A stretch of 62,809 nucleotides of DNA from JAEUNX01 sp034004685 (GTDB lineage: Bacteria > Pseudomonadota > Gammaproteobacteria > Burkholderiales > Rhodocyclaceae), in contig JAVEWG010000020.1 of assembly GCA_034004685.1 (NCBI GenBank), positions 1-62,809 on the forward strand. Direction: 5' to 3'. The notes beneath the pieces were generated by a model, which searched no databases, was not told where the DNA came from, and was given only the letters and a program-made list of their open reading frames with translations. The first letter of the stretch is position 1; each line of letters starts with the position of its first letter. A program made the translations under genes and the position numbers. Shown piece after piece: positions 52,153 through 61,093 of this stretch.

Positions 52153-54201
52153 TCAATGGGCGTGACCGTTGCCGTTGCCTTGCCGGATCAGGCGCTGCTG
52201 CAGATCCGCCGGCACGGGCTCGAAGCCGGCGGCGGTCAGGCTGCATTCGGCCTCGCCGGCGCAGATGGACTTCAGGCGCATTTCAAAGCCTTCCATCTCT
52301 CCCATGGGAACCAGAGCGGTGAGGGTGGTCCAGCCGGACTCCGGGCTGTCGGTGCCGGTCACCCGGCCCCTTCGGCTGGCAAACTCCGCGCTGATCTCCC
52401 CGAAGTGGCTGTCCGGGGTTCGCACCGTGACGATCAGGATTGGCTCCAGCAGCTGGGGCCGGGCGGCGGCCCCCGCCTCCAGCAGGGCGTGGCGGCCGGC
52501 GGTGATGAAGGAGATTTCGTTGGAGTCCACCGGATGGTGTTTGCCGTCGAACACCACCACCCGCAGGTCCTGGAGGGGAAAGCCCGCCAGGATTCCTTCG
52601 TTGAGGGCTAGTCTCACGCCTTTCTCCACCGCTGGGATGAAGTTGCCCGGGATCGTGCCGCCCTTGACCTCATCCACGAATTCGAAGCCCGCTCCCCGGG
52701 GTAGGGGCTCCACCCGCAGGGCCACTTCGCCGAACTGGCCCGCGCCGCCGCTCTGTTTCTTGTGACGGTAGCGGGATTCGGCGCTGGCGGTGACGGTTTC
52801 CTTGTAGGGCACCGCCGGGGTGGCGGTGTCGAGCTGGAGGTTCCAGCGGCTCTTGAGCTGCTCCAGCACCACCTTGAGGTGAGCCTCCCCCAGGCCCCGC
52901 ACCACGGTCTGCTTGGCCTGTTCGTCGAAGCTCATTTCCAGGCAGGGATCCTCGTCCAGCAGGCGATGAAGGGCTTCCGCCAGTTTTTGCTCGTCGCCGT
53001 GCTTCCTGGGGATCAGGGCCAGACCGAAGACCGGCTGGGGGAAGGTGGGCGGGATCAGGTGGTAGCGGTCTTCGTCATGGGAGTCGTGGAGCACAGCGTC
53101 CCGGTGGATTTCCTCCACCCGGGCCACCGCGCAGATGTCTCCCGGCACTCCCAGGGGAATTTCCACCTGGTTCTTGCCCTGGAGGCGCAGCAAATGGGCC
53201 ACCTTGAAGGGTTTTCGGGCCTCGCCAATGAACAGTTGGCTGTTGGGGGTGACGGTGCCCTGGTGGATGCGGAAGATTCCCAGCTTGCCCCGGTAGGGGT
53301 CGTTGGCCACCTGGAAGACATGGGCCACCACGTGGCCGTCGGCGGCGGTGCTGATCTCCACCGGCCGGGCGGCGGGGCCCTCGCCCTTGAGGAAACGGGG
53401 CGGGTTGCCCTCGGTGGGGTCGGGCATCAGGCGGCCCAGGATATCCAGCAGCTCCCGCAGCCCGGCGCCGGTGCGGGCCGAGACGAAGCATACCGGGATC
53501 AGGTGGCCTTCCCGCAGGGCCACCTCGAAGGGGTCGTGGAGCTGTTCCGGGCTGATGGATTGGCCTTGCTCCAGGTAGAGGGCCATCAGCGCCTCGTCTA
53601 CCTCCACGACCTGATCCACCAGGGCGTCATGGACGGCGGATACGTTGGAGAAGGCCGTGGCGGCCTGGTTGTCCGGACTGAAGAAGCAGTCGATGACCCG
53701 GCCACCGTCCGGACCGGGGAGATTGATGGGCAGGCACTCCCGCCCGAAGGCGGCGGTGAGCTGGCCCATCAAGGCCGGGTAGTCCACCCCGGCGTTGTCG
53801 ATGCGGTTGACGATGATCATCCGGCATTTGTCGGCGGCGGCCTCCATCAGCCGGCGGGTCAGGGGCTCCACCCCGCTGGTGGCGTTCACCACCACCGCGG
53901 CGGTTTCCACCGCCTCCAGGGATGCCAAGGCCCGTCCGAGGAAATCCGGCAGGCCCGGGGTATCCAGCAGGTTGATCCAGTGGCCCGCCCATTCCAGGTG
54001 GGCCACGGTGGTGGCCAGGGTGTGGCCCATGGCCTTTTCCAGGGGATCGCCGCCGCCTATCGTGTCTCCCCGTTCCACGCTGCCTGGCGTGCCGATGGTC
54101 CCGGAGGCGGCCAGGAGCGCCTCCAGCAGGGAGGTCTTGCCGCAACCGGCATGGCCCAGGAGGGCAAGGTTGCGAATGTCGTGAACCGAGGATGGAGTCA
54201 T
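52153..54201 (-). CDS. Elongation factor G-like GTPase (EF-G II-type)
   Basis: 682 aa. G1 GHAGCGKTS, G3 DTPGLPDF and G4 NRID, then EF-G domains. It differs from canonical EF-G in its switch I region and has a His/Gly-rich C-terminus (GNGNGHAH). Probably the paralogous FusA2/EF-G-like protein rather than the main translocase; role unclear. Confidence 0.85.
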   Translation of the reverse strand: MTPSSVHDIRNLALLGHAGCGKTSLLEALLAASGTIGTPGSVERGDTIGGGDPLEKAMGHTLATTVAHLEWAGHWINLLDTPGLPDFLGRALASLEAVETAAVVVNATSGVEPLTRRLMEAAADKCRMIIVNRIDNAGVDYPALMGQLTAAFGRECLPINLPGPDGGRVIDCFFSPDNQAATAFSNVSAVHDALVDQVVEVDEALMALYLEQGQSISPEQLHDPFEVALREGHLIPVCFVSARTGAGLRELLDILGRLMPDPTEGNPPRFLKGEGPAARPVEISTAADGHVVAHVFQVANDPYRGKLGIFRIHQGTVTPNSQLFIGEARKPFKVAHLLRLQGKNQVEIPLGVPGDICAVARVEEIHRDAVLHDSHDEDRYHLIPPTFPQPVFGLALIPRKHGDEQKLAEALHRLLDEDPCLEMSFDEQAKQTVVRGLGEAHLKVVLEQLKSRWNLQLDTATPAVPYKETVTASAESRYRHKKQSGGAGQFGEVALRVEPLPRGAGFEFVDEVKGGTIPGNFIPAVEKGVRLALNEGILAGFPLQDLRVVVFDGKHHPVDSNEISFITAGRHALLEAGAAARPQLLEPILIVTVRTPDSHFGEISAEFASRRGRVTGTDSPESGWTTLTALVPMGEMEGFEMRLKSICAGEAECSLTAAGFEPVPADLQQRLIRQGNGNGHAH

Positions 54202-54317
54202 TGTTGTTCTCCCTGCAGGACTAGATCGGATCAGTCTCCGCCCGAAGCTTGAGCCGGACTTTGGGGAAGATCAAGGAAGCTTCGCGCCGGCCCCGTCCAG
54301 CGCTGGGCATGGCGCCC

Positions 54318-55133
54318 TCAGAGCCCCCGGGCGGCATAGAGCCCGCCGATCACCAGATATTCCTCCTCGCCCCGGAATCGACCGGGGAACAGCCCGCCGT
54401 GGAAGAGCACCTTGGCGGTGGGGACCTCAACCGCCAGGACCGTGTCGCCAAACTCGTCGGCCCGCTCCCGGCTGGTGGAGAAGGAACTCAGGTTGTTGAA
54501 AAGCAGTACCGGCGAATCCGGGTCGTCCGACAGGCGTTCGTAGGCTTCGGGGTGGTTGGTGCCCCGGTAGAGGGTCAGGCGGCCCAGGGCGCCGGTGTGC
54601 AGGAACTCAAACTGGGTGAAGGCATAGAGCAGGTCCAGCTGGGCTTCCAGGGCGGAGGTGCCATACAGGCCGGCGGCGCGATCTTCCTCGTAGCGGCGCC
54701 AGGCTTCGTCGCCGGGCTGGCGCAGGGCCTCCCGGTGGTGGCGGGGCAGCAGGCCGAAGCGGGATTCCACCCAGCCCTTCAGGACCGCGGCCTCCTGGCC
54801 ATCCGGATTGAACAGCCAGCCCCGCAGCACTTTCAGCCAGTTGGCCTTGCCCCGGGCCCGCCGGGCCGAGGGGGTCAGCCCCATCTCTTCAGGGCGATCC
54901 AGGCGGAAGTGCATGGTCAGGTAATCCTCGAAGCGCCGGGCCCGCTCCGGGGCGTCGGGGAGGGCTTGCAGGCCGGCGAACAGCTCCCGGTGAAGTTCGG
55001 CCACGCCGTCTAGCCGCAGGGGGCTGGGGTGTTCCTGAAAGGTCAGGCTGCCCAGGATGTCCGCAGGCAGGTTGCAGCGGTTGATGGGGAGCCTGGCGTG
55101 GCGGGGGAGGCGCGGAAGGAACGGCGCTGGCAT
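54318..55133 (-). CDS. draT: Dinitrogenase reductase ADP-ribosyltransferase
   Basis: 271 aa. Inactivates NifH by ADP-ribosylating Arg101 in response to ammonium or darkness. LPINRCNLPADILGSLTFQEHP, LHRELFAGLQ and GWVESRFGLLPR, plus the YRGTN and NNLSSFSTSRERADEFG regions (ARTT-like active site), mark DraT. ATG 55133 keeps the NifA site (55148) outside the coding region. Longer starts at 55205 or 55217 exist, neither with a good ribosome-binding site. Divergent from nifH. draG is not in the window. Confidence 0.87.
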   Translation of the reverse strand: MPAPFLPRLPRHARLPINRCNLPADILGSLTFQEHPSPLRLDGVAELHRELFAGLQALPDAPERARRFEDYLTMHFRLDRPEEMGLTPSARRARGKANWLKVLRGWLFNPDGQEAAVLKGWVESRFGLLPRHHREALRQPGDEAWRRYEEDRAAGLYGTSALEAQLDLLYAFTQFEFLHTGALGRLTLYRGTNHPEAYERLSDDPDSPVLLFNNLSSFSTSRERADEFGDTVLAVEVPTAKVLFHGGLFPGRFRGEEEYLVIGGLYAARGL

Positions 55134-55147
55134 GGCCGCCGGGGGTT

Positions 55148-55163
55148 TGTCGTTAGCCCTACA
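55148..55163. promoter_or_regulatory. NifA upstream activator sequence
   Basis: TGT-N10-ACA (TGTCGTTAGCCCTACA) is a perfect consensus about 97 bp upstream of the nifH -24 box. A second half-matching TGT-N10-ACC lies at 55178-55193. Confidence 0.85.
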
Positions 55164-55230
55164 AACCGTACGGGCATTGTCGCAAGCCGAACCGCTTTCA
55201 GGCATGGGGGTGTTCAAAAAACATCTTTTA

Positions 55231-55243
55231 AATCAGTGTGTTG
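55231..55243 (+). promoter_or_regulatory. IHF-like site
   Basis: AATCAGTGTGTTG matches the IHF consensus WATCAAN4TTR at all but one position. It lies between the NifA site and the -24/-12 promoter, where DNA bending is needed. Confidence 0.6.
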
Positions 55244-55260
55244 AGTTGTTTGTTGGGCCG

Positions 55261-55276
55261 TGGCACGACGGTTGCG
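55261..55276 (+). promoter_or_regulatory. Sigma-54 promoter of nifH
   Basis: TGGCACGACGGTTGCG has the canonical -24 GG and -12 GC spacing, 65 bp before the nifH ATG. Confidence 0.92.
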
Positions 55277-55341
55277 ACTTCTAGGGCGGGACCAGAAACA
55301 TTCCCTTGATCAACACTGAATCGACCCAAGGAGATTACACC

Positions 55342-56232
55342 ATGGCACTGCGTCAATGCGCCATCTACGGCAAAGGTGGGATCGGCAAGTCCACCACCAC
55401 CCAGAACCTCGTGGCCGCGCTGGCCGAGTCTGGCAAGAAAGTGATGATCGTCGGCTGCGATCCGAAAGCTGACTCCACCCGCCTGATCCTCCACGCCAAG
55501 GCCCAATCCACCGTGATGCACCTGGCTGCCGAAGCCGGCTCCGTGGAAGACCTGGAGCTGGACGATGTCCTGTCGGTGGGCTACGGCGGCATCAAGTGCG
55601 TCGAATCCGGTGGCCCGGAACCCGGCGTCGGCTGCGCCGGTCGGGGCGTGATCACCGCCATCAACTTCCTGGAAGAAGAAGGCGCCTACGACGAGGATCT
55701 GGACTTTGTGTTCTACGACGTGCTCGGCGACGTGGTGTGCGGCGGCTTCGCCATGCCCATCCGTGAGAACAAGGCCCAGGAAATCTACATCGTCTGCTCC
55801 GGCGAAATGATGGCCATGTACGCGGCCAACAACATCGCCAAGGGCATCGTGAAGTACGCCAACTCCGGTGGCGTGCGTCTGGCCGGCCTGATCTGCAACA
55901 GCCGCAATACCGACCGGGAAGACGAACTGATCATGGCCCTGGCCGAGCGCCTGGGTACCACCATGATCCACTTCATCCCCCGGGACAACGCCGTGCAGCA
56001 CGCCGAGATCCGCCGCATGACGGTCATCGAGTACGACCCCACCGCCAAGCAGGCCGACGAATACCGCGCCCTGGCCCGCAAGATCGATGAGAACCGCAAC
56101 TTCAAGATCCCGACTCCCATCGAGATGGAAGAGCTCGAAGAGCTGCTGATGGAATTCGGCATCATGGAAGTGGAAGACGAAACCATCGTCGGCAAGACCG
56201 CTGCCGAACTGGCCGCCGAAGCCGCTGCCTGA
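55342..56232 (+). CDS. nifH: Nitrogenase iron protein
   Basis: 296 aa Fe protein. Walker A YGKGGIGKST; cluster ligands Cys98 and Cys133; Arg101 in CAGRGV is the DraT target. Start ATG 55342 follows AAGGAG. First gene of the nif operon under the sigma-54 promoter at 55261. Confidence 0.98.
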   Translation: MALRQCAIYGKGGIGKSTTTQNLVAALAESGKKVMIVGCDPKADSTRLILHAKAQSTVMHLAAEAGSVEDLELDDVLSVGYGGIKCVESGGPEPGVGCAGRGVITAINFLEEEGAYDEDLDFVFYDVLGDVVCGGFAMPIRENKAQEIYIVCSGEMMAMYAANNIAKGIVKYANSGGVRLAGLICNSRNTDREDELIMALAERLGTTMIHFIPRDNAVQHAEIRRMTVIEYDPTAKQADEYRALARKIDENRNFKIPTPIEMEELEELLMEFGIMEVEDETIVGKTAAELAAEAAA

Positions 56233-56344
56233 TTGTCGCAATACCCAAGGCGGGTCGCTCCCCGGCTCGCCTGAATGAAGCTTTCCCGGGGCTGGCTGCG
56301 ACGCTGGCCGGTACCCGGAATCCGTTGAAACCCTGCCGCACGTT

Positions 56345-56361
56345 GTCCACAGATGGGTGGC
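56345..56361 (+). repeat. 17-bp element upstream of nifD
   Basis: GTCCACAGATGGGTGGC, 19 bp before the nifD start. An identical copy precedes nifK (57930-57946). It can form a small CCAC/GTGG hairpin. Confidence 0.85.
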
Positions 56362-56380
56362 TGCGTGAAAGGAGTTAGAA

Positions 56381-57856
56381 ATGGCTGCGCTTACGCGTGA
56401 AGAAACCGAAGCCCTCATCGCCGAGGTGCTCGAGGTTTACCCCGAAAAGGCCAAGAAGGACCGGGCCAAGCACTTGGCGGTGAATGACCAGTCCGTCGAG
56501 CAATCCAAGAAGTGCATCACCTCCAATCGCAAGTCCCTGCCCGGTGTGATGACCATCCGCGGTTGTGCCTACGCTGGTTCCAAGGGCGTGGTGTGGGGCC
56601 CCGTCAAGGACATGATCCACATCTCCCACGGCCCCGTGGGCTGTGGTCAGTATTCCCGCGCTGGTCGCCGCAACTACTACGTGGGCATCACCGGGGTGAA
56701 TACTTACGGCGACATGAATTTCACCTCGGACTTCCAGGAGAAGGACATCGTCTTCGGTGGCGACAAGAAGCTCGCCAAGCTGATCGAAGAGATCGAGATG
56801 CTGTTCCCCATGAACAAGGGCATCACGGTCCAGTCCGAATGCCCCATCGGCCTCATCGGCGACGATATCGAGGCTGTTTCGAAGAAGGCTGCCGCTGCCA
56901 TCTCCAAGCCCGTGGTGCCGGTGCGCTGCGAAGGCTTCCGGGGGGTTTCCCAGTCCCTCGGCCACCACATCGCCAACGACGCGGTGCGCGACTGGGTGCT
57001 CTCCAACCGGGACGGCAAGGCCTGGGAAGGTACCCCCTACGACGTGGCCATCATCGGTGACTACAACATCGGTGGCGACGCCTGGTCCTCCCGCATCCTG
57101 CTCGAAGAGATGGGCCTGCGGGTGATCGCCCAGTGGTCCGGTGACGGCACCCTGGCCGAAATGGAAAACACCCCCAAGGCCAAGCTCAACCTCCTCCACT
57201 GCTATCGGTCGATGAACTACATCAGCCGGCACATGGAAGAGAAGTACGGGATCCCCTGGATCGAATACAACTTCTTCGGTCCCACCAAGATCGCCGAGTC
57301 CCTGCGGGCCATCGCCGCCCACTTCGACGACACCATCAAGGAAGGTGCCGAGAAGGTCATCGCCAAGTACCAGGCAATGATGGACGCCGTCATCGCCAAG
57401 TACCGTCCGCGCCTGCAAGGCAAGAAGGTCATGTTGTACGTGGGCGGCCTGCGTCCTCGCCACGTGATCGGTGCCTATGAAGATCTGGGCATGGAAGTGG
57501 TGGGCACGGGTTACGAGTTTGCCCACAACGACGACTACGATCGCACCATGAAGGAAATGGGCAACGCCACCCTGCTTTACGACGACGTCACCGGGCTGGA
57601 ATTCGAAGAGTTCGTCAAGAAGATCAAGCCCGACCTCATCGGCTCCGGCATCAAGGAAAAGTACATCTTCCAGAAGATGGGCATTCCCTTCCGCCAGATG
57701 CACAGCTGGGACTACTCCGGTCCGTACCACGGCTATGACGGCTTCGCCATCTTTGCCCGGGACATGGACATGACCACCAACAACCCGGTGTGGGACAAGC
57801 AAACCCCCCCGTGGCTGAAGAAGGCCGACGGCGCAGCCGAAGTCAAGGCCGCCTGA
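56381..57856 (+). CDS. nifD: Nitrogenase MoFe protein alpha chain
   Basis: 491 aa. P-cluster ligands Cys62 (RGCAY), Cys88 (VGCGQ) and Cys154 (ECPIG); FeMo-cofactor Cys in LLHCYRS and His in RQMHSWDYSGPYHGYDGF. The set identifies the Mo enzyme rather than V or Fe-only types. Start ATG 56381 follows AAAGGAG. Confidence 0.98.
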   Translation: MAALTREETEALIAEVLEVYPEKAKKDRAKHLAVNDQSVEQSKKCITSNRKSLPGVMTIRGCAYAGSKGVVWGPVKDMIHISHGPVGCGQYSRAGRRNYYVGITGVNTYGDMNFTSDFQEKDIVFGGDKKLAKLIEEIEMLFPMNKGITVQSECPIGLIGDDIEAVSKKAAAAISKPVVPVRCEGFRGVSQSLGHHIANDAVRDWVLSNRDGKAWEGTPYDVAIIGDYNIGGDAWSSRILLEEMGLRVIAQWSGDGTLAEMENTPKAKLNLLHCYRSMNYISRHMEEKYGIPWIEYNFFGPTKIAESLRAIAAHFDDTIKEGAEKVIAKYQAMMDAVIAKYRPRLQGKKVMLYVGGLRPRHVIGAYEDLGMEVVGTGYEFAHNDDYDRTMKEMGNATLLYDDVTGLEFEEFVKKIKPDLIGSGIKEKYIFQKMGIPFRQMHSWDYSGPYHGYDGFAIFARDMDMTTNNPVWDKQTPPWLKKADGAAEVKAA

Positions 57857-57929
57857 ACCGGGTTGGTTGGCGTAGCACAAGCGTGAAGCGGGGGTTCGCG
57901 CCCCCGCCACCCCAAACCTTGTGCCCTGC

Positions 57930-57946
57930 GTCCACAGATGGGTGGC
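57930..57946 (+). repeat. 17-bp element upstream of nifK (second copy)
   Basis: An exact copy of the element at 56345-56361, placed 18 bp before the nifK start, overlapping the leader that ends in CAAGGAGC. Confidence 0.85.
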
Positions 57947-57964
57947 CAGGGCAAGGAGCGAAAA

Positions 57965-59533
57965 ATGCAAGAAGTCGATGACATCAAGGCCTGCTATCCC
58001 TTGTTCCGTTCGGACGAGTACAAGGACGTCCTGAAGCGCAAGGCCGACCAGTTCGAAGAGAAGTACCCGGAAGACGAGATCCAGAAAGCCTACGAGTGGA
58101 GCACCACCAAGGAATACCAGGAGCTCAACTTCAAGCGCGAAGCCCTGACCATCAACCCGGCCAAGGCCTGCCAGCCCCTGGGCGCGGTGCTGTGCGCCCT
58201 GGGCTTTGAGAAGACCCTGCCCTATGTCCATGGCTCTCAGGGTTGCGTGGCCTACTTCCGGACCTACTTCAACCGCCATTTCAAAGAGCCCGTGTCCTGC
58301 GTGTCCGACTCCATGACCGAAGACGCGGCGGTTTTCGGCGGCCAGAAGAACATGTTCGATGGCTTGGAAAACGCCAAGGCCATGTACAAGCCGGACATCA
58401 TTGCCGTGTCCACCACCTGCATGGCCGAGGTGATCGGTGACGACCTGAACGCCTTCATCAATAACGCCAAGAAGGCCGGGCACGTTCCCCAGGAATTCCC
58501 CACCCCCTTCGCCCACACCCCGTCCTTCGTGGGTAGCCATACCACCGGCTGGGACAATATGTTCGAAGGGATGGCCCGCTTCTTCACTTTGAACTACATG
58601 GAAGACAAGGCTCCAGGCAAGAACGGCAAGCTCAACCTGGTGCCGGGCTTCGAGACCTACCTGGGCAACTACCGGGTGATGAAGCGGATGATGAAGGAGA
58701 TGGGGGTGGATGCCACCCTCCTGTCCGATCCCACCGAGGTGCTGGATACCCCCTCCGACGGCAAGTTCCGCATGTACGCCGGCGGCACCACCATGGCGGA
58801 AATCAAGGACGCCCCCAACGCCTACAACACCATCCTGCTCCAGCCCTGGCAGCTGGAAAAGACCAAGAAGTTCGCTGAAATGACCTGGAAGCACGAGGTC
58901 CCGAAGCTCAACATCCCCATGGGCCTGGAATGGACCGATGCCTTCTTGCAGAAGGTCTCCGAGATCACCGGCAAGGAAGTGCCGGAGAGCCTCAACGTGG
59001 AGCGCGGCCGTCTGGTGGACATGATGCAGGACAGCCACACCTGGCTCCACGGCAAGAAGTTCGCCATCTACGGCGACCCGGACTTCGTCATGGGCACGGT
59101 CAAGTTCCTGCTGGAAGTGGGTGCCGAACCCACCCACATCCTGGCCAATAATGGCAACAAGCGTTGGGGCAAGGCGGTGGAGAAGCTCCTGGCTGAGTCG
59201 CCCTACGGCGTCAATGGCAAGGTCTATGTGGGTTGCGACCTGTGGCACATGCGCAGCCTGTGCATGACCGACAAGCCGGATTTCCTCATCGGCAACAGCT
59301 ACGGCAAGTTCATCCAGCGGGATACCGCCCACAAGGGCAAGGAGTTCGAGGTTCCCCTGATCCGCATGGGCTTCCCGATCTTCGACCGGCACCACCTGCA
59401 CCGGATGACCACCCTGGGCTACGAGGGCGCCATGTACATGCTCACCACCCTGGTCAACGCTGTTCTGGAACAGCTCGACAAGGAAACCATGGGCATGGGC
59501 ACCACCGACTACAACTACGACCTGGTTCGCTAA
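57965..59533 (+). CDS. nifK: Nitrogenase MoFe protein beta chain
   Basis: 522 aa. ACQPLGAVLCALGFEKTLPYVHGSQGCVAYFRTYFNRHFKEP carries P-cluster cysteines; the third is in STTCMAEVIGDD. Start ATG 57965 follows AAGGAG and gives the typical MQEVDDIKACYPLF N-terminus. Confidence 0.98.
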   Translation: MQEVDDIKACYPLFRSDEYKDVLKRKADQFEEKYPEDEIQKAYEWSTTKEYQELNFKREALTINPAKACQPLGAVLCALGFEKTLPYVHGSQGCVAYFRTYFNRHFKEPVSCVSDSMTEDAAVFGGQKNMFDGLENAKAMYKPDIIAVSTTCMAEVIGDDLNAFINNAKKAGHVPQEFPTPFAHTPSFVGSHTTGWDNMFEGMARFFTLNYMEDKAPGKNGKLNLVPGFETYLGNYRVMKRMMKEMGVDATLLSDPTEVLDTPSDGKFRMYAGGTTMAEIKDAPNAYNTILLQPWQLEKTKKFAEMTWKHEVPKLNIPMGLEWTDAFLQKVSEITGKEVPESLNVERGRLVDMMQDSHTWLHGKKFAIYGDPDFVMGTVKFLLEVGAEPTHILANNGNKRWGKAVEKLLAESPYGVNGKVYVGCDLWHMRSLCMTDKPDFLIGNSYGKFIQRDTAHKGKEFEVPLIRMGFPIFDRHHLHRMTTLGYEGAMYMLTTLVNAVLEQLDKETMGMGTTDYNYDLVR

Positions 59534-59548
59534 GTCGGGATGTGAAAA

Positions 59549-59576
59549 GCCCGTCCCCGTGGAAGCGGGGGCGGGC
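59549..59576 (+). terminator. Hairpin after nifK, attenuator or processing site
   Basis: An 11-bp stem GCCCGTCCCCG/CGGGGGCGGGC with one G-T pair and a 6-nt loop. No T tract, so it likely attenuates or protects the nifHDK 3' end rather than fully terminating. Confidence 0.65.
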
Positions 59577-59600
59577 GTCTGTGCGAACAAGGAGCCTTAC

Positions 59601-59825
59601 ATGGCCAACATCATGATCCGGAAGAACGCCGAAGGCGGCCTGGTGTTCTACCTGCCCAAGCGCGACCTGGAGGACAGCATCTCCTCCATCGAATTCGACA
59701 CCCCCGAAAAGTGGGGCGGCGAACTCCGGCTCGCCAACGGCGGCAGCTACTACATCGAGCCCCAGGCGGCCCCCGAGCGGCTGCCCATCACCCTGCGCGC
59801 CAAGCGCGTGGATGCGCCGGACTAA
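59601..59825 (+). CDS. nifT: NifT/FixU protein
   Basis: 74 aa. MANIMIRKNAEGGLVFYLPKRDLED matches NifT, a small conserved nif protein of unknown function. Start ATG 59601 has GGAG upstream. 24 bp before the ferredoxin gene. Confidence 0.92.
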   Translation: MANIMIRKNAEGGLVFYLPKRDLEDSISSIEFDTPEKWGGELRLANGGSYYIEPQAAPERLPITLRAKRVDAPD

Positions 59826-59848
59826 TTCAGGAAACAGGAGTTTTCATC

Positions 59849-60052
59849 ATGGCACTCAAGATCGTTCAAGCCGAATGCACCTCTTGCGGCGATTGCAAGC
59901 CCGTGTGTCCCACCAAGTCCATCACCGACAAGGGGGGCATCTTCAAGATCAACCCGGAAACATGCACCGAGTGCGAGGGCGAGTTCGACGAACCCCAGTG
60001 CCTGGTGGCCTGTCCGGCCGGAGATGCCTGCATCGTTCCCCTGGCAGCATGA
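59849..60052 (+). CDS. 2[4Fe-4S] ferredoxin (nif-associated)
   Basis: 67 aa. Clusters CTSCGDCKPVCP and CTECEGEFDEPQCLVACP (the second with an extended loop between the second and third Cys). Likely electron donor within nitrogenase maturation or catalysis. Start ATG 59849 has CAGGAG upstream. Confidence 0.9.
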   Translation: MALKIVQAECTSCGDCKPVCPTKSITDKGGIFKINPETCTECEGEFDEPQCLVACPAGDACIVPLAA

Positions 60053-60057
60053 CCCTT

Positions 60058-60082
60058 GCCCCGCCGGCTTGTCCGGCGGGGC
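60058..60082 (+). other. Intercistronic hairpin between fdx and nifY
   Basis: GCCCCGCCGG/CCGGCGGGGC, perfect 10-bp stem, 5-nt loop, no T tract. Possible transcript-stabilising structure. Confidence 0.6.
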
Positions 60083-60119
60083 ATTCCCACCGCGGCCCGA
60101 GCCGCCGAGGAGCCCAATC

Positions 60120-60821
60120 ATGGCTGAAGTCTCTCCCATGACGCGGGAAGTGGCGCTGCGCATCGCCCTTGCCGCCAAGACCATCGAAACCGATCCCCGG
60201 GCGTTTACTGCCCTGATCGCCGAACGCCTGGGCCTGCCCATCACCGTGGACAAGCTGGCCGGCGTGACCGTTACTGACCTCAAGCAATGGATGGCCGATG
60301 ACGACATCGCCGCCGTCAACGTGCCGGCCTTCAAGGAAGGGGTGCGCATCCTGTGGGGCGAGCTGGAGGCCGATGGCACCCCGGCCCCCCAGCCCTATGC
60401 CGAGGGCGACATGCCCGGCAGCCTGCGGGTGGCCATGGCCTCCAATACCGGTGACCAGGTGGATGGCCACTTTGGCTCGTGCACCCGGTTCCTGGTATAC
60501 CAGGTGAGCCAGGGCGCCTTGCGGCTGATCGACGTGCGCAGCACCGCAGCCTGCGAGGAAGCGGAAGACCGCAATGCCGCCCGCGCCCAGTTGATCGGCG
60601 ATTGCCACGTGGCCTACGTCCAGTCCATTGGCGGCCCGGCCGCTGCCAAGGTGATCCGCGCCGGCGTGCACCCCATCAAGTGGCCCGCCGGTGGCGCTGC
60701 ACCCGAGGCCCTGGCCAAACTTCAGGAATCCATCGGCAAGCCGCCCCCCTGGCTGGCCCGCATCATGGGGGTGGAGCCCGCCAGCCTGGCCCGCTTCGCC
60801 GAAGAGGAGGCCGACGCATGA
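60120..60821 (+). CDS. nifY: NifY/NifX-family cofactor-binding protein
   Basis: 233 aa. An N-terminal domain is followed by the NifX/NifB-C-type domain (LRVAMASNTGDQVDGHFGSCTRFLVYQV). Binds FeMo-cofactor or apo-NifDK. Position after nifHDKT favours NifY over NifX. ATG 60120 follows GAGGAG; the stop overlaps the next start (ATGA). Confidence 0.85.
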   Translation: MAEVSPMTREVALRIALAAKTIETDPRAFTALIAERLGLPITVDKLAGVTVTDLKQWMADDDIAAVNVPAFKEGVRILWGELEADGTPAPQPYAEGDMPGSLRVAMASNTGDQVDGHFGSCTRFLVYQVSQGALRLIDVRSTAACEEAEDRNAARAQLIGDCHVAYVQSIGGPAAAKVIRAGVHPIKWPAGGAAPEALAKLQESIGKPPPWLARIMGVEPASLARFAEEEADA

Positions 60822-61093
60822 TCATTTCCGAACCCGAAGCCCGCCGGCTGGCCGAGCGCTTTGCCGCCAGCGGGTCGGACGAGGCGGCCCTGGCGGCCTT
60901 CAAGGCCGAGCATCCCGGCTTGCGTTTTTTCGCCTGCAGTGAGGATGATATTCCCGCCCGCCTCCTGCCCTGGCTCGCGGCCGGGGGCGTGGAGGTTTAC
61001 CTGATGGATGCGACCGAGCACTGCGTGCGCCTGTCGCGGGATCCGGAGAGCGCCTGTGGCCTCGTCTTCGCCCGCCTCGTCGAGGCCGACTAG
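60818..61093 (+). CDS. Small nif-linked protein (DUF6129-like)
   Basis: 91 aa. FKAEHPGLRFFACSEDDIPARLLPWL and VEVYLMDATEHCVRLSRDPESACGLVFA resemble a small conserved protein that follows nifY in other diazotrophs. No function known. Confidence 0.6.
   Translation: MIISEPEARRLAERFAASGSDEAALAAFKAEHPGLRFFACSEDDIPARLLPWLAAGGVEVYLMDATEHCVRLSRDPESACGLVFARLVEAD

Noticed and set aside
55178..55193. Second NifA site TGT-N10-ACC
   Set aside because: One consensus base is wrong. It is noted but not called as a separate site.
59549..59576. Hairpin after nifK as a true terminator
   Set aside because: There is no T tract, and nifT/fdx/nifY follow in the same direction, so it is more likely an attenuator or 3' stabiliser.
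56375..59590. A 1071-codon open frame antisense to nifD and nifK
   Set aside because: It is rich in Gly/His/Val runs typical of reverse-complemented GC-rich coding DNA. The sense genes are certain.
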